This document shows positions 26,526-37,196 of a stretch of DNA of 64,000 nt, piece by piece (positions within the stretch are counted from its first letter, which is position 1; each line of letters starts with the position of its first letter). The position numbers and the translations under genes were made by a program. This stretch comes from Arthrobacter rhizophilus. GTDB lineage: Bacteria; Actinomycetota; Actinomycetes; Actinomycetales; Micrococcaceae. Below the pieces are notes generated by a model. That model was not told the DNA's origin. It was given only the letters and a program-made list of their open reading frames with translations, and did not search any database. The stretch spans positions 1 through 64,000 of the forward strand of contig NZ_JAPFFT010000015.1 in NCBI RefSeq assembly GCF_026241105.1, written 5' to 3'.

Positions 26526-28033
26526 GTTTAACAACCGGAAAAGAGACCACCCAGGTGGGCCACCCGCATCACAATCGACGCCGTCTCGGCGTCCCGGCGG
26601 TGACCTTCATGATCATCGCCGCATCGGCCCCGCTCACCGTCCTTGCCGGTGGGGTGACGACGACGTTCGCCGTCACCGGGGTCACCGGCGTACCCCTGTC
26701 CTTCCTGCTACTCGGCGGCACCCTCGCTGTGTTCGCCGTCGGCTACGCGGCCATGAGCAGGTACGTGGTCAACGCCGGCGCCTTCTATTCCTACGTGGCG
26801 CAAGGCATCTCGCGCCCTGTTGGCGTCGGGGTCTCCATGGTGGCGCTCATGGCCTACAACCTGATGCAGGTCGGCATTTACGGCCTGTTCGGCTTCACCG
26901 TTTCGAGCTTGATCAACGAACGTTTCGGCGTCACTGTCCCCTGGTGGATTCCGGTTCTGGTCTGCATCGCCGTCGTCGCATTTCTTGGTGTGAACCGGGT
27001 TGACCTGTCGGCGAAGGTCCTGGGTGTGCTGGTCGGCCTGGAGTTCCTCGTGGTGATCGTCTACGACGTCGTCTCGTTTGTCGTGGCACCCGAAGGTGTC
27101 AGCGGAGCGCCGCTCAGCCCGGAGAGTCTCTTCGTGCCAGGCGTAGGGGCGGTCCTCTCCTTCGGCATCGCGGCGTTCATGGGATTTGAGTCGGCCGCGA
27201 TCTACGGCGAGGAAAGCAAGGATCCCAAGCACACTGTCGCCCGGGCAACGTACACCGCCGTCGCCATCATCGCCCTGTTCTACGCCGTTTCTTCCTGGGC
27301 TATGGCGGTTGGCACAGGACCGTCCGCGGTGGTCGACGCTTCCGCAAAACAAGGACCGGACCTGATGTTCGGTTTCCTGGGCGATCACGCAGGCGTCCTT
27401 CTCGCCGACCTGGCCCGCTTGCTCTTTGTCACCAGTCTCTTCGCAGCCCTCGTCAGCTTCCACAACGCCGCCGCCCGCTACTTCTTCTCCCTCGGCCGCG
27501 AACAAGTCCTTCCCCGAAAGCTCGGTGCCGTACGCCGGCACAGCGGCGCCCCCTACGCTGGATCGCTCGCCCAGACGGTCATCGCCGTTGTGGTGACAGT
27601 AGCTTTCGCCGTTGCGGGAACAGGATCTCCGCTGGGTGATCTCTACCCTGTCCTGACCATGTTCACGTGGCTGACAAATGACGGCGCGATGGGACTTGTC
27701 CTCTTGATGACCGTTGTTTCGCTGGCCGTCATTGGATTCTTCCGCAAGAACAGGCATCACGCGGGAATCTGGACCCGCATGCTCGCCCCTGCTTTGGGGT
27801 TTGTGCTCCTGGCGGCGATCTTCATTCTGATCGTGATCAACTTCAACGTGCTGCTCGGGCAGAACGAAACCAATGCGCTGACGCTCATCTTGCCCGCCAC
27901 CATCGTGGTACCCGGATTGGTGGGTGTCGCCTGGGCGTTCCGACTCCGGCGGAGCAACCCCGCGGTGTACCGGCGGATCGGACACGGCGAAGAGGACCCA
28001 GCCTCCGTGCACCTCGGTGACGAAGAAGACTGA
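26522..28033 (+). CDS. APC-superfamily amino acid/amine permease
   Basis: 503-residue transporter with ~12 hydrophobic segments. The first helix region ([17 protein letters not shown]) and [19 protein letters not shown] are typical of amino acid-polyamine-organocation permeases. The start ATG overlaps the amine oxidase stop (ATGA), so amine uptake and oxidation are co-translated. The C-terminal tail is charged and cytoplasmic. It probably imports the primary amine used by the oxidase; an amino acid substrate cannot be excluded. Confidence 0.92.
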   Translation: MSLTTGKETTQVGHPHHNRRRLGVPAVTFMIIAASAPLTVLAGGVTTTFAVTGVTGVPLSFLLLGGTLAVFAVGYAAMSRYVVNAGAFYSYVAQGISRPVGVGVSMVALMAYNLMQVGIYGLFGFTVSSLINERFGVTVPWWIPVLVCIAVVAFLGVNRVDLSAKVLGVLVGLEFLVVIVYDVVSFVVAPEGVSGAPLSPESLFVPGVGAVLSFGIAAFMGFESAAIYGEESKDPKHTVARATYTAVAIIALFYAVSSWAMAVGTGPSAVVDASAKQGPDLMFGFLGDHAGVLLADLARLLFVTSLFAALVSFHNAAARYFFSLGREQVLPRKLGAVRRHSGAPYAGSLAQTVIAVVVTVAFAVAGTGSPLGDLYPVLTMFTWLTNDGAMGLVLLMTVVSLAVIGFFRKNRHHAGIWTRMLAPALGFVLLAAIFILIVINFNVLLGQNETNALTLILPATIVVPGLVGVAWAFRLRRSNPAVYRRIGHGEEDPASVHLGDEED

Positions 28034-28055
28034 TCAGCACCGGAACTGATGATCG

Positions 28056-28586
28056 GTGAACAACATGCACGCAATCCTTTCGATAGTCATGCTGGCCTGC
28101 TGTGCCCTCGGAATCTGGAACCCGCTGCGCGAAGGCGTGATCAAAAACCTCAGCCAATGGGGCCCGATGGCACTCATGCTCGTGGGAATGGCGGACATGA
28201 CCGTTGGGCCGGGCATCATTCCTGGCGTTGTTTGGGGCTTCCTTTTGCTCCTCACTTCACCGCTTCCGTTGGTGCTCCTGCCCAAGGATCGCCGCGGCGG
28301 CATGGAAATACACCGCTCCATGTCAATCCTGGCCATGTTCGCGATCCTGGTCACAACCCTTTCCCCGGCATCATCCGGCTCACTCCACCAGGCACACGCA
28401 CACTCCGGACTTGGAGGAGTGAACCTGGTCCTGGCAGTTGCCCTCGCAGTAGCAGTCATCGCCTACTCGGTCATCGTGGCGGTCCGGCCGAGCGGCCGGC
28501 GGGGACACCGTCGTCAGGCCTTTGAACCCGTCGAGGCCCTTTCTTCGGCAGGTGCGTTGGGCGCGATGATCCTGATGGCTGTTTGA
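28056..28586 (+). CDS. Small integral membrane protein of amine operon
   Basis: 176 residues with about five hydrophobic segments (4-20, 35-50, 55-75, 87-105, 125-145). No family recognised. GTG 28056 is 22 bases past the permease stop; a second start, ATG 28065, is in frame. It sits between permease and aldehyde dehydrogenase, so it is likely expressed with them. A His-containing loop (SLHQAHAHSGL, ~110-120) before the last helix could bind metal, which would fit a copper enzyme operon; this is speculation. Confidence 0.65.
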   Translation: MNNMHAILSIVMLACCALGIWNPLREGVIKNLSQWGPMALMLVGMADMTVGPGIIPGVVWGFLLLLTSPLPLVLLPKDRRGGMEIHRSMSILAMFAILVTTLSPASSGSLHQAHAHSGLGGVNLVLAVALAVAVIAYSVIVAVRPSGRRGHRRQAFEPVEALSSAGALGAMILMAV

Positions 28587-28640
28587 CCCCTTAAAGACTT
28601 GTCCTTCGAAACCATTACCAACTCAGAGTGGAGTAAACCC

Positions 28641-30050
28641 TTGGAAACCTACGACGCCCTCCTGGCCTCTATCACCCCGACCACCGGCGAGACCCGGACG
28701 ATTTTCGACCCCGCCACCGGCACCGCCGTCGGGCACGCGCCGGTACACACCGTCGAGGACCTCGAGTCCGCCATCGCCGCCGCCCGGGCGGCCCAGCCAG
28801 CATGGGCTGCGCTGGGCCACGACGCCCGGTCTGCCGCGCTGCTCAAGGCCGCCGACGCCGTCGAACGCTCTGCCGAAGAACTCGCCCAACTGCTTTCCCG
28901 CGAGCAGGGCAAACCGCTCAACGGGCCCAATGCCCGTTTTGAAGTCGGCGCCTGCGCCGCCTGGCTGCGAGCTGCCGCCGGCACCCCGCTGGAACCGGAA
29001 ACTGTGGTGGACGACGGCGAAACCCGCGCGGAACTGCACTACCGGCCCATCGGCGTCGTCGGCGCGATCGGGCCCTGGAACTGGCCCATGATGATCACCA
29101 TCTGGCAGATCGCCCCGGCCCTGCGCATGGGCAACGCCGTGGTGGTCAAGCCCTCCGAATACACCCCGCTTTCCGTGTTGGCCCTGGCTAAGGTGCTCAA
29201 CGAGGAACTCCCCGAAGGCCTGCTGACCGTGGTCTCCGGCGGCCGCGACGTCGGCGCGCGCCTCGCCGAACACCCGGCGATCGGCAAGGTCATGTTCACT
29301 GGCTCCACCGCCACCGGCAAAGCCATCATCAAGTCCTCAGCCGACACCGTCAAGAGCCTCACACTGGAACTCGGCGGCAACGACGCCGGCATCGTCCTTC
29401 CCGACGCCGACCCCAAGGCCATCGCGGAAGGCCTCTTCTGGGGCGCCTTCATCAACACCGGCCAGACCTGCGCCGCCCTCAAACGCCTCTACGTCCACGA
29501 CTCGCTGTACGAAGCCGTGTGCGCTGAACTCACCGCCGTGGCCGCGGCGATGCCCATGGGTAACGGCCTGGACGAGGCAAACGTGCTCGGCCCGCTGCAG
29601 AACAAAGCCCAGTACGACGTCGTCGCCCGGCTCGTCGACGCAGCCCGCGGCTCCGGCGCCCGGATCCTGCTCGGCGGAAACCCGGACACGGAGCAGCCCG
29701 GCTACTTCTACCCCACCACGCTCGTGGCCGACATCGACAACAGCAACCCCCTCGTCGCGGAGGAGCAGTTCGGCCCCGCGTTGCCGATCATCCGCTATAG
29801 CACCGTTGATGAGGCGGTCACCATGGCGAACGCGCTCGACGTCGGACTCGGCGCCTCCGTCTGGTCATCGAACCTCGACGGGGCCCGGAAGGTAGCCGCC
29901 CGTCTCGAGGCCGGAACGGTCTGGATCAACAAACACGGCGCCGTGGACCCGCGCATTCCGTTCGGCGGCGCCAAACAGTCCGGCTACGGCCTCGAATTCG
30001 GCGTCGAAGGCCTCAAAGCCCTCGGCGTGCCGCAGATCATCAACGGCTGA
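28641..30050 (+). CDS. Aldehyde dehydrogenase of amine operon
   Basis: 469-residue NAD(P) aldehyde dehydrogenase. Landmarks: GPWNWPMMI, VVVKPSEYTP, FTGSTATGK, catalytic Glu in LELGGNDAG and catalytic Cys in GQTCAALKR. I chose TTG 28641 because GGAG lies seven to ten bases upstream; a TTG at 28599 is in frame but has no clear site. Position makes it the step after the amine oxidase: aldehyde to carboxylic acid, for example phenylacetaldehyde to phenylacetate. The last 11 bases overlap the tail of the LtrA gene on the other strand. Confidence 0.92.
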   Translation: METYDALLASITPTTGETRTIFDPATGTAVGHAPVHTVEDLESAIAAARAAQPAWAALGHDARSAALLKAADAVERSAEELAQLLSREQGKPLNGPNARFEVGACAAWLRAAAGTPLEPETVVDDGETRAELHYRPIGVVGAIGPWNWPMMITIWQIAPALRMGNAVVVKPSEYTPLSVLALAKVLNEELPEGLLTVVSGGRDVGARLAEHPAIGKVMFTGSTATGKAIIKSSADTVKSLTLELGGNDAGIVLPDADPKAIAEGLFWGAFINTGQTCAALKRLYVHDSLYEAVCAELTAVAAAMPMGNGLDEANVLGPLQNKAQYDVVARLVDAARGSGARILLGGNPDTEQPGYFYPTTLVADIDNSNPLVAEEQFGPALPIIRYSTVDEAVTMANALDVGLGASVWSSNLDGARKVAARLEAGTVWINKHGAVDPRIPFGGAKQSGYGLEFGVEGLKALGVPQIING

Positions 30051-31251
30051 GCGGTGCCGGAGGCGCGGCTGCAGGGGCGGGACCCCTGCGCCGTCGCCTT
30101 TGAATCTCCACGTACGCCGTGACGAGGAGCAAGACAATCGCGGCAAGCACCAAGACGACGGCACCGGGAACCACAGCGCTCACCGGTATGAGCAAAACAG
30201 CGATCACCACTGTGGGCACTGCCCAGGGCAGCACCGCGCGCAGTGGCTGGCCGTAACGAAGCGAGACGATCGCATTGCAGCCATAGAAAAGGGCTAGACC
30301 GCCGCCCAGCGAAATCCCCGAACCGAGCGGCAGGTGTTCATAGGGTGCTGGAATGGCGGTCGCGATCGAGCCGGCGATCGCTGTCACGCCGAGCACCAGG
30401 AGAAACGGCAGGAACAACGTGGTCTGGAGTATTCCGGCGAAGTCCGAGCGAGCTTGCAGGCGCTCGAGCCCCGCGGTGATGGTCCCGGTGCCATATTGGA
30501 AGAACGCCCAGCCAAGGAACGCAACAATGAGGAATCCGAGAGCTCCGACCAGTCCGGGGCCCGGACCCCAATCATCCGAAACCTCAGTGACGATCGTGAA
30601 GATGGACTCGCCGAGGACAATGATGACAAACAATCCAAGCCGCTCGGAAGCGTGTTCGATATTGATCCCGCCGATGCCGCGGTCAGGCCAAAGGCGCGCG
30701 CTAACCACCATCATGCCAACCTCGACAACGATTGCCGTCGCCCACAGGACGACGGCGACATGGAGTGGCAAGAAGGCTGCGATGAACCAAAGGACGGCCG
30801 TGCCGCCGTTGTAGATCCAAATGCGCCACGGGGTTTCAACTGAATTCCCTCGGTGTTGATACAACCACAAGACCAGCAGGACAACGCGGATGGCGGCATT
30901 GGCGAGCGAGAAGGCCCACGCCCGTTCCCCAAAAGCACCCGGTGCAGCCGCGGCCATGACGCTCGCCGCCGCCATGGCCGCGAGCATCGCGATACCCAGC
31001 GCCCGGGACGACAGTCCGGGCAGGAGGTTGACTACGGAAACAATGTTCACCCATGCCCACCAAGCCGGGAAGAAAAGCAGGACGTAGGTACCGAACTCGG
31101 CCCATCCGGGATCGCCATGGATCCCGCGTGCAAGCTGCCCGACGAAAGCGACAAAGACGAGGTCGAAGAACAGCTCCATCCAGTGAACGCGGCGAGGGTC
31201 ACGGGCCACCTCGTGCGTCAACGCGCCAGAGTCCGACGACTTATCCATCAT
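30040..31251 (-). CDS. LtrA-family membrane protein
   Basis: 403-residue membrane protein with 10-12 helices. The family marks are RVHWMELFFDLVFV near the N-terminus and EHASERLGLFVIIVLGESI in the middle. LtrA was named from a Listeria low-temperature-growth mutant; its biochemical role is unknown. ATG 31251 is followed by a second in-frame ATG one codon later. It converges with the aldehyde dehydrogenase and overlaps it by 11 bases. Confidence 0.88.
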   Translation of the reverse strand: MMDKSSDSGALTHEVARDPRRVHWMELFFDLVFVAFVGQLARGIHGDPGWAEFGTYVLLFFPAWWAWVNIVSVVNLLPGLSSRALGIAMLAAMAAASVMAAAAPGAFGERAWAFSLANAAIRVVLLVLWLYQHRGNSVETPWRIWIYNGGTAVLWFIAAFLPLHVAVVLWATAIVVEVGMMVVSARLWPDRGIGGINIEHASERLGLFVIIVLGESIFTIVTEVSDDWGPGPGLVGALGFLIVAFLGWAFFQYGTGTITAGLERLQARSDFAGILQTTLFLPFLLVLGVTAIAGSIATAIPAPYEHLPLGSGISLGGGLALFYGCNAIVSLRYGQPLRAVLPWAVPTVVIAVLLIPVSAVVPGAVVLVLAAIVLLLVTAYVEIQRRRRRGPAPAAAPPAPLSR

Positions 31252-31413
31252 TGACCAATGTTATTGCTGCGAGCCCGGAGACAGGCGAGTGCCGATTCGC
31301 GTTTTCGTTCAACAAAGAAGGCGGCGCCGAGATAGTAGCATTTGCAATACAGGAATACTTTTGATGCGTGGAGCTTCCTACGCGCGTGGAAAACATTGGG
31401 GCGACAAAAAGTC

Positions 31414-31638
31414 ATGGATTCGGAACCGCTACAGCCAGAGGTAAATCCGCGGTTCAGCAACACGCGGAATGAGAATATCGAGCTTGCTCTCCAGCAACTC
31501 CGCGACGGCGGATTCACTCCCATTCAGCTAGATGAATTCGTGGAGGCGCTGCGCCGCATGGAGGCCGACGATTTGATACTTGCACCCCTGACAAATGCCT
31601 TGCTTGCCATGAACGTCACAGTCCAGTGGCTGATGTAG
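31414..31638 (+). CDS. Small hypothetical protein
   Basis: 74 residues, no family recognised. Reads as a helical protein: ENIELALQQLRDGGFTPIQLDEFVEALRRM, then a hydrophobic end LILAPLTNALLAMNVTVQWLM. ATG 31414 was chosen over ATG 31342 because upstream residues fall in AT-richer promoter-like DNA; neither has a strong ribosome binding site. The lower GC of 31250-31480 compared with its neighbours fits an intergenic control region plus a small monocistronic gene. Confidence 0.5.
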   Translation: MDSEPLQPEVNPRFSNTRNENIELALQQLRDGGFTPIQLDEFVEALRRMEADDLILAPLTNALLAMNVTVQWLM

Positions 31639-31761
31639 GGACGGTTTCCGGAGGCGGCGGTCGCGAAGTCAGGCGTGGATGACCTCAACCGCCGGCCAGG
31701 ACCACGGGCGTCCCGGGGATAGACTCGATTCAAGCCCAACAACCACCATTTGAGGAGCCCC

Positions 31762-32817
31762 ATGCGCGCCACCATCATCCACGGCCCCGGCGACATCCGT
31801 GTTGAAAACCGTAACTACCCAACGGTCCAGCTACCCACCGACGTGATCGTGAAGGTCACCGCCTCCTGCGTCTGCGGATCAGACCTATGGCCGTACCGCG
31901 GCGTCAAGCCCACTCACAAGCCGTCCGCGATCGGGCATGAATTCATCGGCACCGTGGAGAGCGTTGGCGACGCTGTCACTACCCTGGCGGTGGGCGACTT
32001 CGTGATCGCCCCGTTCGTGGTCAGCTGCGGCGCGTGCCCGCAATGCTTGGACGGAGTCACGGTGGCCTGCGATCATTTGGCCGGTTGGGGCGGCAAAGAT
32101 GACAGCGGGCACGCGATCGACGGCGGCCAGGGCCAGGCGGTCCGGGTACCACTGGCGGACTCCACCCTTGTCAAGGTGCCCGGCATCACGGAACCTGACG
32201 ACGCCCTCCGCGCCAGCTTGCTGACGCTGTCCGATGTCATGGCCACCGGCCACCACGCCGCCCTCGCGGCGAAGGTGGGTCCCGGCAGGACCGTCGTCGT
32301 CGTCGGCGACGGGGCGGTAGGGCTCTGCGGCGTGCTCGCAGCAAAGCGGCTGGGAGCCGAGCGAATCATCGCGATGTCCCGGCACGCCGACCGCCAGGCA
32401 ATTGCCCTCGAGTTCGGGGCCACGGACATCGTCGCCGAGCGTGGCGAGGACGGCGTAGCCAAGGTCCGCGCGTTGCTGGGAGGCGTCTTGGCCGACTCCG
32501 TGCTGGAGTGCGTCGGGACCAAGGAATCCATGGAACAGGCACTGCACAGTGTCCGCCCTGGCGGCGCACTCGGCTTTGTTGGTGTCCCAACAGGCGGAGC
32601 CGAAGCCCCGCTGCGCTACTTGTTCGACACGAACATTTCGATTGCGGGCGGAATGGCCCCGGCCCGCACGTATATCCCGGAACTGCTCGTGGACGTACTC
32701 GACGGCAAGATCAATCCGGGCCGGGTCTTCGACACGGTGATGCCGCTCGAGGAAGCACCCGAGGCCTACCGCGCCATGGATGAACGGCGCGCCATCAAGG
32801 TTCTTCTCACCCCCTGA
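31762..32817 (+). CDS. Zinc-dependent alcohol dehydrogenase (MDR family)
   Basis: 351-residue medium-chain dehydrogenase. The catalytic zinc site is CVCGSDLW with GHEFIGTV, and a second zinc region is present but atypical (CGACPQCLDGVTVAC). The cofactor fold has VVVVGDGAVGLCGV followed by the basic pair SRHADR, which favours NADP(H). ATG 31762 has TGAGGAG upstream. It is monocistronic as far as can be seen. Close relatives are annotated as IMP-dehydrogenase-mislabelled or glutathione-independent formaldehyde/alcohol dehydrogenases, so the substrate is open. Confidence 0.88.
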   Translation: MRATIIHGPGDIRVENRNYPTVQLPTDVIVKVTASCVCGSDLWPYRGVKPTHKPSAIGHEFIGTVESVGDAVTTLAVGDFVIAPFVVSCGACPQCLDGVTVACDHLAGWGGKDDSGHAIDGGQGQAVRVPLADSTLVKVPGITEPDDALRASLLTLSDVMATGHHAALAAKVGPGRTVVVVGDGAVGLCGVLAAKRLGAERIIAMSRHADRQAIALEFGATDIVAERGEDGVAKVRALLGGVLADSVLECVGTKESMEQALHSVRPGGALGFVGVPTGGAEAPLRYLFDTNISIAGGMAPARTYIPELLVDVLDGKINPGRVFDTVMPLEEAPEAYRAMDERRAIKVLLTP

Positions 32818-32980
32818 TCGCCATGGCTTGAACCCGCGCTTCCTGCGGAATGACAGGCTGTGGCGCGCGCGCGGGAACGGCGGGAGAATCCATGTACAAG
32901 GCTGGATGAACCCAAAGGAGTGAGCGATCATGATCACTGCTGCCGGTGTAAGGAGGCGACAGTCAAGGTAGCCTAGGCCT

Positions 32981-33538
32981 GTGAATCTTGTATTCCTCCA
33001 CGGAGCGGCGGCCTCCGGGAAACTAACTACCGCCCGTCAACTTTCCTCGCTGCTGGACTATCCCGTCTTTCATAACCATCTCGTGGTGGACATGCTCTCC
33101 AGCATCTTCCCGTTCGGGTCGGAGCCATTCGTCCGACTCCGCGAGCAAATGTGGATGTCCGTGTTCTCGGACGCGGCCGACGTCGGCAGATCAATCATTT
33201 TCACGTTTGCGCCGGATCCAACCGTGGCCCTGGGCTTTCCGGCCCGTGTGCGCGAAGAAATCGAATCCCGGGGCGGCCGCGTCGCCTTCGTCCGCCTCCT
33301 TGTCAGTGAAACCGAACGCGAGAGACGTGTGGTCGATGAGAGCCGGAGGGAGTTCCACAAACTCTCCGACGTCGAGACCCTCCGTCGACTTCGCGGCAAT
33401 CCCGCCAAGGGCGAACAGCCCCCGGTCGACCTCGAAATCGATACCGATTCAAGCAGCTCCATGATGTCCGCGCGGACCATCATCGAGCATTTCGATCTTC
33501 AGCCCCAACCCGCTCTGGAACGCTTTCCGGCTGTTTAA
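32981..33538 (+). CDS. P-loop kinase-like protein
   Basis: 185 residues with a Walker A-type loop GAAASGKLTT at the N-terminus, followed by a helix and the conserved start FHNHLVVDML. This resembles the small shikimate/chloramphenicol-phosphotransferase-like AAA_33 kinases. A likely lid has several arginines (ETERERRVVDESRRE). Walker A ends Gly-Lys-Leu-Thr, with Leu where Ser or Thr usually follows Lys, although Thr-Thr comes next. GTG 32981 is the start; its ribosome binding site is weak. Substrate unknown. Confidence 0.72.
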   Translation: MNLVFLHGAAASGKLTTARQLSSLLDYPVFHNHLVVDMLSSIFPFGSEPFVRLREQMWMSVFSDAADVGRSIIFTFAPDPTVALGFPARVREEIESRGGRVAFVRLLVSETERERRVVDESRREFHKLSDVETLRRLRGNPAKGEQPPVDLEIDTDSSSSMMSARTIIEHFDLQPQPALERFPAV

Positions 33539-33650
33539 CCGCATCGCCGGTTGGGTCCAAACTCTGTCCGGAGTCTTGCGGCGCGGCCCCACGTGAGTAG
33601 ATTTGCTTCACCGCAGGATTGTCTACGGTTCGATTGCGGTGGAGGCAACA

Positions 33651-34513
33651 ATGACAGGCCCTGGACCAGTGCTTGTGGTCGGCGGCACCGGGATGCTGGG
33701 CAGCCAGGTGGTGTCTAGGCTGCTAACGGGAGGAAAGCAAGTCCGCGCCTTGGTGCGCCCCGGTTCGGACGCCACCCGCATTGAAGCCCTTGGTGCCACG
33801 ATCGCCCGGGGCGACATGATGGAGCCCGAGTCGCTCCTTCGCGCCATGGACGGCGTCCACGCCGTGATCACCTCAGCGGCGGGATACACCCACCATCGGG
33901 AGGGCGACAGCCCCGTCATCGACACGGTGGGCAACATCAACCTCGTCGATGCGGCCAGTCGTGCAGGTATCCGCAGATTCGTCCTCACCAGCATCCTCAC
34001 CTGCGATCAAACACCGGACGTTCCGCACTTCTGGCACAAGAAACTGGCCGAGGATCGCCTGGAAGAACTCGGGGTCCCGTTCGTGGCCCTGCGTCCGGGC
34101 GCCTTCCTTGAGCAGATCACTCGCTTCGGCGACCCGTTCAGCGAGGGGCGGCTCATGTGGTTCGGATCGTCGAGCGTTCCCTTGACGTTCGTACTTGCCA
34201 GTGACCTCGCCGGATACCTTGCGGCAGCAGTCGACGCGAGCGGGGTCGACGGCAGCGGATCGACATCGGCTGGGACCAGCCCGTAAGCATGCAGGACATC
34301 GCTGATATCTCCGCCCAACTGCTCGGCAGACAGGTTCAGGTCGTCCTCAACCCGGTCAACCCGATGGCAAAGGACCTAGGGGCGATGATGGACTGGTTCC
34401 AGAGCGGCCGCTACGTCGCCGATACCTCACGACAACGCGAAGTGTTCGGCCCACCTCGAACCGCCAAGGACGCCGTCGCCCGCCTGATCACCAGCCTCGG
34501 ACATCGAGTCTGA
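33651..34513 (+). pseudogene. NmrA-like NAD(P)-binding protein, frameshifted
   Basis: A ~287-codon gene split by a one-base deletion. Part one (33651-34286) has VVGGTGMLGSQVV, a dinucleotide site typical of atypical SDRs of the NmrA group, and runs into a false stop after ~210 residues. Part two (to 34513) continues in another frame with SMQDIADISAQLLGRQVQ. Inserting one G between 34253 and 34254 restores VDGERIDIGWDQPVSMQD, a normal join. ATG 33651 has GTGGAGG upstream. Either a genuine inactivating mutation or a sequence error. Intact members bind NAD(P)(H) and act as quinone or isoflavone reductases or redox sensors. Confidence 0.85.
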
Positions 34514-34561
34514 CTGAACCAAACCCGACGACGGCCGGACGGATGGTCTGTTTAGCTCGCG

Positions 34562-37063
34562 TTAGCTCACGGCGGGCAGCGCGTCGGGGATGCGCGGCTT
34601 TGCATTCCCTGCGAAGGTGAACTTGGCGTCGTCGCCCTCGCCGTCCACGTCAACCACCACAATGTCACCCGGGTGCAGTTCGCCGAAGAGGATCTTCTCG
34701 GAGAGCTGGTCCTCGATCTCGCGCTGGATGGTGCGCCGCAGCGGCCGGGCGCCCATGGCGGGGTTGTAGCCGCGGGTGGCCAGGAGAACCTTGGCGGCGG
34801 CCGTGAGCTCGATGCCCATGTCCTTGTCGGCCAGATGCTGCTCCAAACGACCGATCATCAGGTCCACGATCTCGATGATCTCGTCCTGCGTGAGCTGCGG
34901 GAAGACAATGACGTCATCAACACGGTTGAGGAACTCGGGACGGAATTGCTGCTTGAGCTCCTCGGTGACCCGTGCCCGCATCCGGTTGTAGCCGGTGGTG
35001 GTGTCCGTGCCGGACTGGAATCCGGTCGCGACGCTCTTGGAGATATCGCGGGTTCCCAGGTTCGTGGTCATGATGATCACGGTGTTCTTGAAGTCCACCA
35101 CCCGGCCATGGCTATCCGTCAGGCGGCCGTCTTCCAGAATCTGCAGCAGCGAGTTGAACAGATCGGAGTGCGCCTTCTCCACTTCATCGAACAGCACCAC
35201 GGAGAACGGACGACGGCGAACCTTCTCGGTCAGCTGCCCGCCCTCGTCGTAGCCGACGTAGCCCGGAGGGGCACCGAACAACCTCGAGACCGAGTGCTTT
35301 TCGGAGTATTCGGACATGTCCAGCGTGATGAGCGCCTCTTCGTCGGCGAAGAGGAATTCGGCGAGGGCCTTGGCGAGTTCGCTCTTGCCGACGCCGGTGG
35401 GGCCGGCGAAGATGAACGAACCGCCCGGACGCTTGGGGTCCTTCAGGCCGGCACGCGTGCGGCGGATAGCACGAGACACCGAGCTAATCGCCTCATCCTG
35501 GCCAATAACCCGCTTGTGCAGTTCCTCTTCCATCTTGAGCAGACGGCCGGACTCTTCCTCAGTAAGCTTGAAGACCGGTATACCGGTGGAATTCGCGAGA
35601 ACTTCGGCAACAAGTTCCTCGTTGACCTCGGAAATGCCGTTCATCCCGCCGGATTTCCATCGGAGCTCCTTCTCTCTGCGCTCGGCGACGAGATTCTGCT
35701 CCTTCGCACGCAGGGAGGCGGCGCCCACGAAGTCCTGGGCGTCGATGGCCGATTCCTTCTCCATCTTGACCTCGGCGATGCGCTCATCCATCGCCTTCAG
35801 TTCCGGTGGACGTGTCATTCGGCGGATACGTAAGCGTGCACCGGCTTCATCGATCAGGTCGATCGCCTTGTCCGGGAGGAAGCGGTCCGACACGTAACGC
35901 TCCGAGAGGCTCGCCGCGGCCGCAAGCGCGCCGTCGGTGATAGTCACGCGGTGGTGCGCTTCGTAACGGTCACGCAGGCCCTTGAGGATCTCAACGGTGT
36001 GAGCCACTGAGGGTTCCTGGACCTGGATCGGCTGGAAGCGGCGCTCCAGCGCGGCGTCCTTCTCGATGTGCTTGCGGTACTCATCCAAAGTGGTGGCACC
36101 GATTGTCTGGAGTTCACCGCGTGCCAGCAAGGGCTTCAGGATGGAGGCGGCATCGATGGCACCCTCGGCAGCGCCGGCACCCACCAGGGTGTGGATTTCG
36201 TCGATGAAGAGGATGATGTCGCCGCGGGTGCGGATTTCCTTGAGGACCTTCTTCAGCCGCTCTTCGAAGTCACCACGGTAGCGGGAACCGGCAACCACGG
36301 ATCCCAAATCGAGCGTGTAGAGTTGCTTATCCTTCAGACTCTCGGGCACGTTGCCCCGGACAATCGCCTGGGCGAGACCCTCGACGACGGCGGTCTTGCC
36401 GACGCCGGGCTCACCGATCAGGACGGGGTTGTTCTTGGTGCGGCGGGAGAGAACCTGCATGACGCGTTCCATCTCCAACTCGCGGCCGATCACTGGATCA
36501 AGCTTGTTTTCCCGCGCGGCCTGGGTGAGGTTGCGGCCGAACTGGTCCAGCACCACCGAACCGGCAGGGAGGACCTCAGCTTGGGCCGGTCCCGCACCTG
36601 CGCTGGCACCGGATGGTTCCTTACCCTGGTAGCCGGAGAGCAGCTGGATGACCTGCTGGCGGACCCGGTTGAGGTCCGCGCCGAGCTTGACGAGCACCTG
36701 CGCGGCAACCCCTTCGCCCTCACGAATGAGGCCCAGCAGGATGTGCTCGGTACCGATGTAGTTGTGGCCGAGCTGCAGGGCCTCCCGCAGCGCCAGCTCA
36801 AGTACCTTCTTGGCGCGCGGGGTGAAGGGGATGTGACCGGACGGGGCTTGCCGGCCCTGGCCGATGATCTCCTGTACCTTCTCGCGGACGCCCTCGAGCG
36901 AAATGCTCATGGACTCAAGCGCCTTGGCGGCAACGCCTTCACCCTCTTGGATCAGACCCAAGAGGATGTGCTCGGTACCGATGTAGTTGTGGTTGAGCAT
37001 GCGTGCCTCTTCTTGGGCAAGCACAACAACGCGACGGGCACGGTCCGTAAATCTCTCAAACAT
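34562..37063 (-). CDS. clpC: Clp protease ATPase subunit ClpC
   Basis: 833-residue Hsp100/AAA+ unfoldase that feeds proteins to ClpP. In order: two Clp N repeats ([20 protein letters not shown] and the [16 protein letters not shown] repeat), AAA module 1 (GEPGVGKTA), UVR segment (~430-470), AAA module 2 (GPTGVGKSE), and the C-terminal ClpB-type domain. ATG 37063 was chosen because AGGAG precedes it and the product starts as all ClpC do; the frame stays open to 37402. No obvious ClgR operator in the 130-base gap to yqeY. Housekeeping proteostasis gene. Confidence 0.97.
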   Translation of the reverse strand: MFERFTDRARRVVVLAQEEARMLNHNYIGTEHILLGLIQEGEGVAAKALESMSISLEGVREKVQEIIGQGRQAPSGHIPFTPRAKKVLELALREALQLGHNYIGTEHILLGLIREGEGVAAQVLVKLGADLNRVRQQVIQLLSGYQGKEPSGASAGAGPAQAEVLPAGSVVLDQFGRNLTQAARENKLDPVIGRELEMERVMQVLSRRTKNNPVLIGEPGVGKTAVVEGLAQAIVRGNVPESLKDKQLYTLDLGSVVAGSRYRGDFEERLKKVLKEIRTRGDIILFIDEIHTLVGAGAAEGAIDAASILKPLLARGELQTIGATTLDEYRKHIEKDAALERRFQPIQVQEPSVAHTVEILKGLRDRYEAHHRVTITDGALAAAASLSERYVSDRFLPDKAIDLIDEAGARLRIRRMTRPPELKAMDERIAEVKMEKESAIDAQDFVGAASLRAKEQNLVAERREKELRWKSGGMNGISEVNEELVAEVLANSTGIPVFKLTEEESGRLLKMEEELHKRVIGQDEAISSVSRAIRRTRAGLKDPKRPGGSFIFAGPTGVGKSELAKALAEFLFADEEALITLDMSEYSEKHSVSRLFGAPPGYVGYDEGGQLTEKVRRRPFSVVLFDEVEKAHSDLFNSLLQILEDGRLTDSHGRVVDFKNTVIIMTTNLGTRDISKSVATGFQSGTDTTTGYNRMRARVTEELKQQFRPEFLNRVDDVIVFPQLTQDEIIEIVDLMIGRLEQHLADKDMGIELTAAAKVLLATRGYNPAMGARPLRRTIQREIEDQLSEKILFGELHPGDIVVVDVDGEGDDAKFTFAGNAKPRIPDALPAVS

Positions 37064-37196
37064 TTCGCCACACTCCTGGCAGCCGCCTACCTTGATGCTA
37101 CGTCCCTGCAGGCCTTCTTGGGGCATTTGCCGAGGCAGAATATTAGAGGGCCGGATTCGTGAAGAATGGAAGCAACCACTTAGGAGAGGGATCGCA

